From the NCBI GenBank assembly GCA_018711775.1, contig DVHV01000038.1:1-6717 (forward strand): a stretch of DNA of 6,717 nt, given 5' to 3'. Numbering within the stretch: the stretch's first letter is position 1; each line of letters begins with the position of its first letter. Origin of the DNA: Candidatus Onthocola stercoravium. GTDB taxonomy: Bacteria > Bacillota_I > Bacilli_A > RF39 > UBA660. The notes below the pieces were generated by a model that was given only the letters and a program-made list of their open reading frames with translations, did no database searches and had not been told where the DNA came from. Of this stretch, positions 1 to 5,125 are shown piece by piece. A program made the position numbers and the translations under genes.

Positions 1-325
1 TTTCTTCTGCTGTATTTTTATAATTATTCATACGCTTAGCCCATCCAAAATGATTAATTTTTTTGCTTTTTTCAGATAGTCTTTCATCTGATTTTTTATA
101 ACTTTCCATCAAAGTATTTAATAAATCTTCTGAACTTTTACTTACTGAAATAAGATGATTAGTAAGTTCCTCTTTCATTAAAAGTAATGTATAGAGTGCT
201 TTTTTATACTCTTTTAAATAGGATAATCTCATTCTTCCATATTTGTTTATATTTCCTTTTTTAGTTTCTTTTAAAGTTAAATTTGGTAATAAATAATCTC
301 CTTGTTGTGTATAAGTTATTTCCAT
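1..325 (-). CDS. tnpV: TnpV-type transposon-encoded protein, 3' end outside the window
   Basis: The minus strand is open from an ATG at 325 to the window edge (108 codons seen, C-terminus missing). The product begins MEITYTQQGDYLLPNLTL, continues with YGRMRLSYLKEYKKALY, and near the edge has WAKRMNNYKNTAEE. This order (MEITY..GDYL.PNL, KYGR.R..YLKE, then a W..RMNN tail) is what I recall of TnpV proteins of Tn4451/Tn4453-like mobilizable transposons, whose function is not established. The start is supported by AAAGGA, which overlaps the stop codon of the recombinase gene 16 bp upstream, so the two genes are probably one transcript and perhaps translationally coupled. The family call is by memory of sequence pattern. 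Confidence 0.8.
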   Translation of the reverse strand, partial: MEITYTQQGDYLLPNLTLKETKKGNINKYGRMRLSYLKEYKKALYTLLLMKEELTNHLISVSKSSEDLLNTLMESYKKSDERLSEKSKKINHFGWAKRMNNYKNTAEE

Positions 326-341
326 AATTAAATCATTCCTT

Positions 342-2132
342 TCATATTTTTATAATGGTTTTTGGTATTAATAGTAGGTTATCTACTATGTTGTTATCTT
401 CAATATATGGACAATTTATAATTCCATCGTGATAAAAATGTTGTTTTATTAGTTCCATATATAGAAGTAAATCTGCTTCAGAATATTTATTATTTTCATA
501 TTTTTTAGTAGAAAATATAAAGTAATCCTGTTCTAATTTTTCTAATTCTGGTTTATTAACTTGCTCCTTATATTTAATTCCAATTTCATTATTATTTAAA
601 ATTTCATTGAGATAATTTAAATATTCTTTATTACTTTTTGATATAAATTCATCCGTAAATTTGATATTTTTAATTTCAATATTGTAATTTTTATCTCTTG
701 TAATTTCTAAACTTGCTATTAATCTTTGTATTAATTCTTTCTTAGTTTTTCTATTTAAGCTATCCCATAAAAATGAAAATCCAAGTTTATTTTTAAATAA
801 AATATTGTTATCATCTTGATAATCACAATCTAATTTTTTTAGTAATTCTACTGTGTAATCCTTAAAGTCATCATCCGGATCTAGTTTGTTTTTCTTTTGA
901 TTTAGTTTATCTATTTCTTTCTTAATAACTTCATTTTTATGGTTAATCACTTCAACGTTTAGAGTAGAACTTAAATATAAATCTACTAACTTTTTCTCTT
1001 GTTGTTTTAGTTTTTTAATGGCATTATCTATATCTTTAATCTCTTTTGTTTTAGTAGAATTACATACAATAATTTCATTGTCTGTATCATACATATATCT
1101 AGTTAATTCATTCAAAATACGTCCTAATTTTTGTTCTATTTTATCTGAACTATAATGAAGTCCTTTTGATTTGCAATTACTATTTTTACATGTTAAATGA
1201 TAATAAACTTTTTCTTTTTCAGTCCCACTATTCTTGAAAGAATTAGTAGAAGAAAGTATTCCGCCACAATCAGGGCATTTAACTATTGAAGTAAATAAAT
1301 GAATATGTTCTCCATAATTTGAGTGCTTATTTTTCTCTAGATTTGCTCTTGTAACATTCCAAGTTTGTTCATCAATTATAGGTTCACAATAGTTATTAAC
1401 TCTTAAAACATTTTGTGGTTTTCGTTTGTATTTTCCATATTCAAATACACCTATATAAATAGAATTAGTTAATATTTTATAGACTCGGTCACTTCGCCAT
1501 TTACCTTGTTTCAAGTATGAATTATTATCTATCATAATACTTGCTATATTCCTTGTAGAATGTCTTTTTTTACAAAGTTCAAATATTTCTTTAACTACTT
1601 GTGCTTCAATAGGTTCTATTTCTAAATGACCTGTTTCTTGATTTCTAATATAGCCATAAGGCGCTTTACTTGGATGTATTTTAGATAATGCCATTTCCTC
1701 CATAGCACGCTTAGTTCTTGCTCCAATTTCTTTTCTTTCTCTTTGTCCAAATACTAAATTCATTCCAAATATCATTTCACCATTAGCAGTAGATACGTCA
1801 TAAGGTTCTAGTATTAATTCAATTTTTACATCGTGTTCTTCACAATAATTTAGTAGCCAAAATCCATCATAATTATTTCTAGTTAATCTATCTACTTTGA
1901 TAGCAACTAACTTATCTATCTTTTTAGACTTAATATCTTTTAATAATCTTTGCATTTCAGGTCGCATTAAATCTTTTCCAGAATGTCCTGCATCATTATA
2001 GACATCAACTATTAAATAATCATTTTTCTCACAATATTCTTTAATCATTCTTAATTGCGAATCAATAGAATAACCATTATCTCTTTGGTCATCTGTACTT
2101 ACTCTTACATATAATGCACATCTATTACTCAT
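342..2132 (-). CDS. Large serine recombinase (TnpX-like transposase/integrase)
   Basis: This 596-residue protein is a large serine recombinase, the class that excises and inserts mobile elements through a covalent phosphoserine-DNA intermediate. The N-terminal resolvase domain (about 5-150) has the nucleophile in ALYVRVSTDDQ (Ser12, with Arg10), then YSIDSQ, DRLTR (81-85) and ERKEIGARTK (132-141). The recombinase DNA-binding domain starts at APYGY (157-161) and runs to about 270. A zinc ribbon follows, with CPDC at 286-289 and further cysteines at 315 and 320. A Lys/Glu-rich coiled-coil segment lies at about 360-418 within the region typical of this class. It is shorter than the 707-residue TnpX of Tn4451, so I give no symbol. 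The start is fixed by GAGGAG 8 nt upstream. All catalytic motifs are present and no frameshift is seen. The downstream TnpV-type gene suggests a Tn4451-related element. Its attachment ends are not identified. Confidence 0.95.
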   Translation of the reverse strand: MSNRCALYVRVSTDDQRDNGYSIDSQLRMIKEYCEKNDYLIVDVYNDAGHSGKDLMRPEMQRLLKDIKSKKIDKLVAIKVDRLTRNNYDGFWLLNYCEEHDVKIELILEPYDVSTANGEMIFGMNLVFGQRERKEIGARTKRAMEEMALSKIHPSKAPYGYIRNQETGHLEIEPIEAQVVKEIFELCKKRHSTRNIASIMIDNNSYLKQGKWRSDRVYKILTNSIYIGVFEYGKYKRKPQNVLRVNNYCEPIIDEQTWNVTRANLEKNKHSNYGEHIHLFTSIVKCPDCGGILSSTNSFKNSGTEKEKVYYHLTCKNSNCKSKGLHYSSDKIEQKLGRILNELTRYMYDTDNEIIVCNSTKTKEIKDIDNAIKKLKQQEKKLVDLYLSSTLNVEVINHKNEVIKKEIDKLNQKKNKLDPDDDFKDYTVELLKKLDCDYQDDNNILFKNKLGFSFLWDSLNRKTKKELIQRLIASLEITRDKNYNIEIKNIKFTDEFISKSNKEYLNYLNEILNNNEIGIKYKEQVNKPELEKLEQDYFIFSTKKYENNKYSEADLLLYMELIKQHFYHDGIINCPYIEDNNIVDNLLLIPKTIIKI

Positions 2133-2136
2133 AAAA

Positions 2137-2256
2137 TCATCTCCTCACTTGTTTCCTAACTAAAATGGAAAATAACAATCCATTTTTGAAAATTTCTTTC
2201 AATTGTTTCCTAAATAGTTTTAATTTTTGCAACCCTAAATAGAAAACATATTTCAT
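2137..2256 (-). CDS. Possible 39-codon leader ORF before the recombinase
   Basis: An ORF on the minus strand starts at ATG 2256 and stops with TGA at 2137-2139, only 4 nt before the recombinase ATG. An AGAGGA sequence lies upstream of the start. The peptide would begin MKYVFYLGLQKLKLFRKQ and end RKQVRR, basic and partly hydrophobic. The 54-bp spacing of the three DNA repeats here is 18 codons, so each repeat reads Arg-Lys-Gln in this frame (the first RKQ is just upstream of the ATG). It could be a translated leader that couples translation to the recombinase. Equally, the repeats could be protein-binding sites and the frame accidental. I do not recognise the peptide. Confidence 0.3.
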   Translation of the reverse strand: MKYVFYLGLQKLKLFRKQLKEIFKNGLLFSILVRKQVRR

Positions 2257-2265
2257 TTGTTTCCT
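2145..2265. repeat. Three 13-bp direct repeats at an exact 54-bp period
   Basis: TCANTTGTTTCCT occurs at 2145-2157, 2199-2211 and 2253-2265, identical except for the N (C, A, T). The start-to-start distance is exactly 54 bp both times, about five helical turns, which places the copies on nearly the same face of DNA. The sequence between copies is not conserved. The array occupies the whole upstream region of the serine recombinase, and the last copy abuts its ribosome binding site. Binding sites for the recombinase or for a repressor are the likely reading, but no protein can be named. Confidence 0.8.
2162..2186. promoter_or_regulatory. Perfect inverted repeat in the recombinase leader
   Basis: AAAATGGA at 2162-2169 is the exact reverse complement of TCCATTTT at 2179-2186, separated by 9 nt. 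It lies between the first two 13-bp repeats and 30 bp upstream of the recombinase start. There is no adjacent T-run strong enough to make it a terminator. It may be an operator or a leader hairpin. Confidence 0.4.
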
Positions 2266-2289
2266 CTTTAAACGTCAAAATTGCAGACA

Positions 2290-2574
2290 CTAATTTGATA
2301 ATTTTATGAGTATTTGCTTAATTTCTTTGAGATTATATTTCTCATTATGCTCTTTAATGTAAAATGGTTTATTACTAATTTCATTTACTTTGTATTCTAG
2401 TATTGTTAGAGTAGTAGGATATGTAATTATGTACTCAGTTGGTTCAATAAATTGCAGATTTGTTTTCAGTAAGTGTTTAACTTTACCATTTTTAGTTATG
2501 TAAGTGTAGCTTTTGATGATTTCTAGAATTTCATTACTTGGCTTTAATTCTTGTATTACTTTAAATTCAAGCAT
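2290..2574 (-). CDS. Hypothetical protein, 94 residues
   Basis: I do not recognise this product. It begins MLEFKVIQELKPSNEI and is rich in Ile, Lys, Glu and Tyr, with alternating strand-like stretches (YTYITKNGKVKHLL, EYIITYPTTLTILEYKV) and a C-terminal helix ending ILIKLSN. No signal peptide, membrane segment or metal-binding motif is seen. AAAGGAG lies about 10 nt before the ATG, which supports translation, but that site is buried in an inverted repeat described separately. The gene is on the same strand as the recombinase and ends 33 bp before the leader ORF start. It sits between the recombinase and the tRNA-Gly remnant, so it belongs either to the recombinase element or to the flank of the tRNA gene. 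Confidence 0.65.
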   Translation of the reverse strand: MLEFKVIQELKPSNEILEIIKSYTYITKNGKVKHLLKTNLQFIEPTEYIITYPTTLTILEYKVNEISNKPFYIKEHNEKYNLKEIKQILIKLSN

Positions 2575-2606
2575 AAAAAATGTTCTCCTTTCTAGAAAGA
2601 GAACAT
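2575..2606 (-). promoter_or_regulatory. Hairpin hiding the ribosome binding site of the 94-residue gene, followed by a T-run
   Basis: ATGTTCT at 2580-2586 pairs with AGAACAT at 2600-2606, and CTTTC pairs with GAAAG around a central TA, leaving one bulged base. Read on the minus strand, the stem contains the AAAGGAG ribosome binding site and is followed directly by TTTTTT and then ATG at 2574. It therefore has the form both of an intrinsic terminator and of a translation-blocking hairpin for the downstream gene. No alternative antiterminator stem was found by eye. Confidence 0.5.
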
Positions 2607-2618
2607 TATAGTTTTATA

Positions 2619-2656
2619 TAAAATAAAAACTCACGATACCATATTGGTTCGTAAGT
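2619..2656 (-). terminator. Intrinsic terminator after the tRNA-Gly remnant
   Basis: On the minus strand ACTTACGA (2656-2649) pairs with TCGTGAGT (2636-2629, one G-U pair). The stem is extended by ACC with GGT across a single bulge, with a loop of about 5 nt, and is followed by a run of mostly T. It begins 10 nt after the encoded CCA end of the tRNA remnant, which is where a tRNA operon terminator belongs. It suggests that the sequence to the left is the original downstream flank of the tRNA gene. Confidence 0.7.
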
Positions 2657-2666
2657 TGTTTTCAAA

Positions 2667-2713
2667 TGGAGCAAGTGAGGAGGATCGAACTCCCATCTCA
2701 ACCTTGGCAAGGC
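2667..2713 (-). pseudogene. 3' part of a tRNA-Gly(GCC) gene; probable element attachment-site remnant
   Basis: Read on the minus strand this is GCC-TTGCCAA-GG, the anticodon loop of tRNA-Gly(GCC). It is followed by a 4-nt variable loop, a canonical T arm (GGGAG, loop TTCGATC, CTCCT), the acceptor strand CACTTGC, discriminator T and encoded CCA. The anticodon stem is broken: the 3' strand is GGTTG but the 5' side reads ATGCC. No D arm is recognisable upstream, so a functional tRNA is unlikely. Tyrosine integrases commonly cross over in the anticodon or T arm of tRNA genes and leave such a 3' duplicate at the far end of the element. The orientation places the element at higher coordinates, with the intact tRNA at its other end outside the window. 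Confidence 0.8.
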
Positions 2714-2740
2714 ATTTTATTACAGTTATCGTTCATTTAC

Positions 2741-3105
2741 TTATATTGCTACAATATTAGATTTTATGGCTTAAAATAAGGAATTGAGTTTCTAAAAGGT
2801 AATTTCATTTTTAAGAACATTTGTGTTATTTTTAGTCAAAAAATGGCACTAAAATTAGCATTTGGTACACATTTTGGTACATGGTGAAAACATCGGTAAA
2901 TACTGGAAATTTTTGGTATTTTTGGGTGTATTTTTGTTATAGTTATTGAAGTGTTCAACATATTGGCACTTCATTTTTTGTGGCACAAATCTTGTTTATG
3001 GTTGGTTAAATGTTTTATTGATCTTTTGCTTGTATTTATAAAAATTATAGTTTTAGATTTAAGTAAACAATTTTTTTATGTTAGAATATGAGTAGGAGAA
3101 TGATT
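2741..3105. other. Gene-poor stretch beside the attachment site, with repeated TGGYACW motifs
   Basis: No convincing gene is seen here. The motif TGGYACW occurs at 2844, 2863, 2875, 2964 and 2981. Two of these are part of an identical TTTGGTACA at 2861-2869 and 2873-2881, 12 bp apart. Their distance of 130-320 bp from the tRNA remnant would suit arm-type binding sites of a tyrosine integrase. On the minus strand a 41-codon frame (2836-2961) ends HHVPKCVPNANFSAIF, which vaguely resembles the ragged C-terminal tails of Firmicute phage integrases. It has no RRHxxRHY-type catalytic motif, so I do not annotate it as a gene. No clear promoter with good spacing was found for the gene at 3106. Confidence 0.45.
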
Positions 3106-3633
3106 ATGAATATGCAATTAGACTTCTTACCAGTAATAGAAAATGACGATTTTGAATTAGAGTTTATTCCTAGTATGAGTTATGAATATGCTAAAGTTCT
3201 TGTTGGTAAAAATATATTATTTCAATGGAAACATGATGGAAATGTAATGACTATAACTGGTAAAGTTATGGGTTATAAAAGAAGGAAATTATTAATTTAT
3301 AAACACTATGTCTTAATGCCAGTAGAAGATTTGAATAGTACAAATAGTAGCTATATAGAATGGATTTCTTTTAAAAATATTAATAACATAACAGAGTTTG
3401 ATACATTTATTCCTTATAGTTGGGAAAAAATTCCTAAAAGCTGTTATCAAAATACAATATGTAGAATTACTAATGTAAATGAAAGTTCAATTACAGCATT
3501 AGTATATGCTTTTGATGGCTTTAATATTTATTACTTATATAAAAAAATAGTGGATGGGAAAGAATCTATATGTAGTGAATTTTATCCAGCTTTTCTTATA
3601 AAAAAAATTACTCCAACTTGTGCTTGTAAGTAA
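3106..3633 (+). CDS. Hypothetical protein, 175 residues
   Basis: I do not recognise this product. The frame is open from ATG 3088, but AGGAG at 3094-3098 lies inside that extension and is 7 nt from ATG 3106, so 3106 is the likely start (MNMQLDFLPVIE). The sequence is strand-rich, with two halves that each look like a small beta-barrel: ILFQWKHDGNVMTITGKVMG to about YIEWISFKNI, and ICRITNVNESSITALVYAF to about FYPAFLIKKI. This raises the possibility of a duplicated SH3-like fold, which is inference only. The tail ends CACK. No signal peptide or membrane helix is present. It is the first gene of the plus-strand cluster. Confidence 0.8.
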   Translation: MNMQLDFLPVIENDDFELEFIPSMSYEYAKVLVGKNILFQWKHDGNVMTITGKVMGYKRRKLLIYKHYVLMPVEDLNSTNSSYIEWISFKNINNITEFDTFIPYSWEKIPKSCYQNTICRITNVNESSITALVYAFDGFNIYYLYKKIVDGKESICSEFYPAFLIKKITPTCACK

Positions 3634-3672
3634 ATTTAATTTTTGGTTTAAATAGAGTTGGAGGAGGTTTAT

Positions 3673-4002
3673 GTGAAAAATAAAGAACAGGTATATGATT
3701 TAGGCAAAGAAGTTAAAATATTGTATTGTAATGGAGTTCCTTATATTTTAAAAGTAATGAGTAAAAATTGCTGGCTGCAACATTTTCCAAAAATATTTAT
3801 AGATTTAATTAACAATAAAGAATTAGCAATCCAGTCTATTAAGTATGCACCTAATATTTATTTTTCTCTTGATTTAAAATTTAGGAAAGACAGAAGAATA
3901 ATTCGAGAAACAATTAGTGCTTTTAAAAATAATAATCGTATTCAGGAATTAAATACTAATACAATACCATTAACTAAAAGAAAGGAAAGTAGACATGAAT
4001 AA
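3673..4002 (+). CDS. Hypothetical protein, 109 residues, GTG start
   Basis: I do not recognise this product. The frame can be read from a TTG at 3658, but GGAGGAGG at 3660-3667 is a strong ribosome binding site 5 nt before GTG 3673, which I take as the start (MKNKEQVYDLGKEVK). The ATG at 3671 is in another frame and is followed at once by TGA. The N-terminal part, ILYCNGVPYILKVM, looks strand-rich; the C-terminal third is helical and strongly basic (KFRKDRRIIRETISAFKNNN) and could contact nucleic acid. The stop codon overlaps the next gene by 8 nt, indicating translational coupling. Confidence 0.75.
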   Translation: MKNKEQVYDLGKEVKILYCNGVPYILKVMSKNCWLQHFPKIFIDLINNKELAIQSIKYAPNIYFSLDLKFRKDRRIIRETISAFKNNNRIQELNTNTIPLTKRKESRHE

Positions 4003-4303
4003 TGAAAGTTTAACTAATGTAGAAGAAATACTAGAACGTGAGTATAAAAGTAACTTTATTGATAACTATGCTAATCTAATTGCTGATAATATTGCATCTT
4101 TATATAAACATTGTGGAAATGATCATCAGTTGACTTTACAAATGCTTATGACTATGTCTAAAGATGATTTTCCACTTGATGATAAAGACAATTTTATTAT
4201 TAGAGCACTTGTAAGAAGAAAACTTAATAAAAAGCATAATTTAATGCTTTCATCTATATCAAATGACAAAATAGTTAAAATAAATAAGAAGCCAAAAAAT
4301 TAG
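3995..4303 (+). CDS. Hypothetical protein, 102 residues
   Basis: I do not recognise this product. It is predicted all-helical, with an acidic N-terminal half (NVEEILEREYKSNFIDNYANL) and a basic tail ending KINKKPKN. The centre contains HQLTLQMLMTMSKDDFPLDDK. AAAGGA lies 8 nt before the ATG, inside the end of the preceding gene, and the two reading frames overlap by 8 nt. Its TAG stop codon is part of the first copy of a 16-bp repeat, and the structured RNA region begins immediately after it. Confidence 0.75.
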   Translation: MNNESLTNVEEILEREYKSNFIDNYANLIADNIASLYKHCGNDHQLTLQMLMTMSKDDFPLDDKDNFIIRALVRRKLNKKHNLMLSSISNDKIVKINKKPKN

Positions 4304-4315
4304 GGCTTGTATTAT
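4300..4315 (+). repeat. Left copy of a 16-bp direct repeat bracketing the RNA and 99-codon gene
   Basis: TTAGGGCTTGTATTAT here matches TTAGGTCTTGTATTAT at 5452-5467 at 15 of 16 positions. This copy overlaps the stop codon of the preceding gene and runs into a TATAAT. It may be an insertion footprint or a repeated promoter element. Confidence 0.7.
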
Positions 4316-4318
4316 AAT
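4313..4318 (+). promoter_or_regulatory. Candidate -10 element for the structured RNA
   Basis: TATAAT is a perfect -10 hexamer and would place transcription initiation near 4325, at the 5' strand of the first strong helix. There is no good -35 box 17 bp upstream (the sequence there is about AGCCAA). Activity would need an activator, a phage or element sigma factor, or the TTGTAT immediately upstream, which also occurs in the second copy of the 16-bp repeat. Confidence 0.4.
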
Positions 4319-4319
4319 T

Positions 4320-4795
4320 TTTTCTGTGTTAGCATATACTCAAGTGGAAATAAGTTATAATTATTTCTGAAATGCCCGAAAGGGAGATAAGGCACTGCTA
4401 ACCACAGAACTGCTATTGCTCATACTTCATAAAAGACGCGCGTAGAAGTATGCGACCAACGATAGTGGACTCTACAAAAGTACCTTTTACACATTAATAC
4501 ACAGTATTAGTAAAAGAAATATGAATAGTAGAGAAACGCCAAAGCATCAAATATCAGATATGATGCACCAACAACTAGTTTATAGTTCACTTAAAGTTCC
4601 TTAACGCAACCAAGTGGGTTGTAGGTTGTTAAGGTAGACTTAAGTGGCACACAACTGTTTAAATTGTGTAATAAACTTAGTTATTGAAAGTCTGAGTACT
4701 TGGAGAACCACCAAGCCCCTTAATACCAGCATAAATGACCACTTGAAGTTTATGGCTGCTGATAGGATGGTCTGAAATTTCACGAAACACTAAAT
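4320..4795 (+). ncRNA. Large ornate structured RNA, ROOL/GOLLD-like candidate
   Basis: No ORF fits here, yet the region is packed with helices readable by eye. They are: 4322-4333 with 4397-4409 (12 bp, one bulged C); 4347-4353 with 4361-4367; CCC-GAAA-GGG at 4375-4384; 4413-4418 with 4460-4465 enclosing 4421-4428 with 4445-4452; 4470-4475 with 4528-4533 enclosing 4484-4490/4495-4500 with 4504-4516; 4544-4549 with 4561-4566; 4588-4597 with 4638-4646 enclosing 4599-4605 with 4628-4634 and 4607-4611 with 4617-4621; 4649-4654 with 4664-4669; 4699-4703 with 4711-4715; 4727-4735 with 4749-4758. Size, complexity and a mobile-element setting fit the giant ornate RNAs of Firmicute phages and elements. 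ROOL is my best guess, without a covariance-model search. The boundaries are approximate, and the transcript may run to the terminator at 5024. Group II intron domain V was not found. Confidence 0.75.
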
Positions 4796-4858
4796 AAACA
4801 TAATAACAACAATAACAATAACAATAATATTAATAGTAGTAGCAATAGTAATAATAAG
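4796..4858 (+). repeat. Low-complexity AAY/TAR trinucleotide tract
   Basis: The sequence is a near-perfect run of AAC, AAT and then TAG/TAA-type triplets, which cannot form internal helices. It directly follows the last helices of the structured RNA. It could be a flexible A-rich 3' linker of that RNA or a replication-slippage tract. Confidence 0.7.
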
Positions 4859-4993
4859 TTATTAGTTATTAAAAGGAAGAAAAATCAATTATTAGTTACA
4901 ATCCTACTAAACCGTATAAAGTATAAATACCAATTAGTAGAAAGTAATATACTGTACTTTCATATTTTTTGATTTCATAGTCCTCTAAAATTG
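4859..4993 (+). other. Non-coding spacer with two further hairpins
   Basis: CTACTAA at 4904-4910 pairs with TTAGTAG at 4934-4940, and GAAAGTA at 4940-4946 pairs with TACTTTC at 4955-4961. These hairpins abut and lead into the terminator at 4994. The frame open on the minus strand (4896-5099) has no convincing ribosome binding site and runs through the structures, so it is not called. This stretch may be the 3' portion of the structured transcript. Confidence 0.45.
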
Positions 4994-5024
4994 AAACCTG
5001 CTTTTGATAAGTGGGTTTTTTTTT
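4994..5024 (+). terminator. Intrinsic terminator
   Basis: The ten bases from 4994 (AAACCTG then CTT) pair with AAG, TG and GGTTT from 5009 to 5018, through two G-U pairs, with a 5-nt loop. A run of nine T begins at 5016, partly used in the stem. It would end transcription of the structured RNA region before the 99-codon gene. Confidence 0.7.
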
Positions 5025-5025
5025 G

Positions 5026-5108
5026 GTTACAAACTTTAAAACTAATCCAAGTGGGTTGTTCTGTGTCAAACCAACTTTAAGTTTCCCACAATCGTTCAAA
5101 TGGGGTTT
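5026..5108 (+). repeat. Partial copy of the structured-RNA hairpin in the leader of the 99-codon gene
   Basis: CCAAGTGGGTTGT at 5047-5059 is identical to 4610-4622. The similarity continues loosely: ACTTTAAGT here against ACTTAAGTG, then CCCACAATCGTTCAAATGG against CACACAACTGTTTAAATTG (14 of 19). AAACTTTAAA upstream can pair with TTTAAGTTT downstream, and GTGGG with CCCAC, so a related fold is possible. The segment ends just before the ribosome binding site of the next gene, so it may be a diverged duplicate of one RNA domain acting as a leader. Confidence 0.45.
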
Positions 5109-5125
5109 AAGAAAGGAGTTATTTC

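Noticed and set aside
2145..2265. CRISPR array or plasmid iterons
   Set aside because: Only three 13-bp repeats without dyad symmetry, no cas or replication gene nearby, and the location is directly in the recombinase leader.
2667..2740. Functional tRNA-Gly
   Set aside because: The anticodon stem is broken and there is no D arm, although the length and most of the acceptor pairing would fit.
3018..3087. Sigma-A promoter for the plus-strand cluster
   Set aside because: TTGATC, TTGCTT, TATAAA, TATAGT and TAGAAT are present, but no pair has 16-18 bp spacing at a useful distance from the start codon.
3088..3105. Upstream ATG for the 175-residue gene
   Set aside because: The ribosome binding site AGGAG at 3094-3098 lies inside this extension and is well spaced for ATG 3106.
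4304..4895. Group I or group II intron, or IStron
   Set aside because: No domain V-like hairpin and no clear group I P7 core was seen, there is no intron-encoded protein or TnpB, and the region lies between genes rather than inside one.
4896..5099. 67-codon minus-strand frame
   Set aside because: It runs through hairpins and the terminator at 4994-5024, has no convincing ribosome binding site, and its sequence reflects the AT-rich stems.
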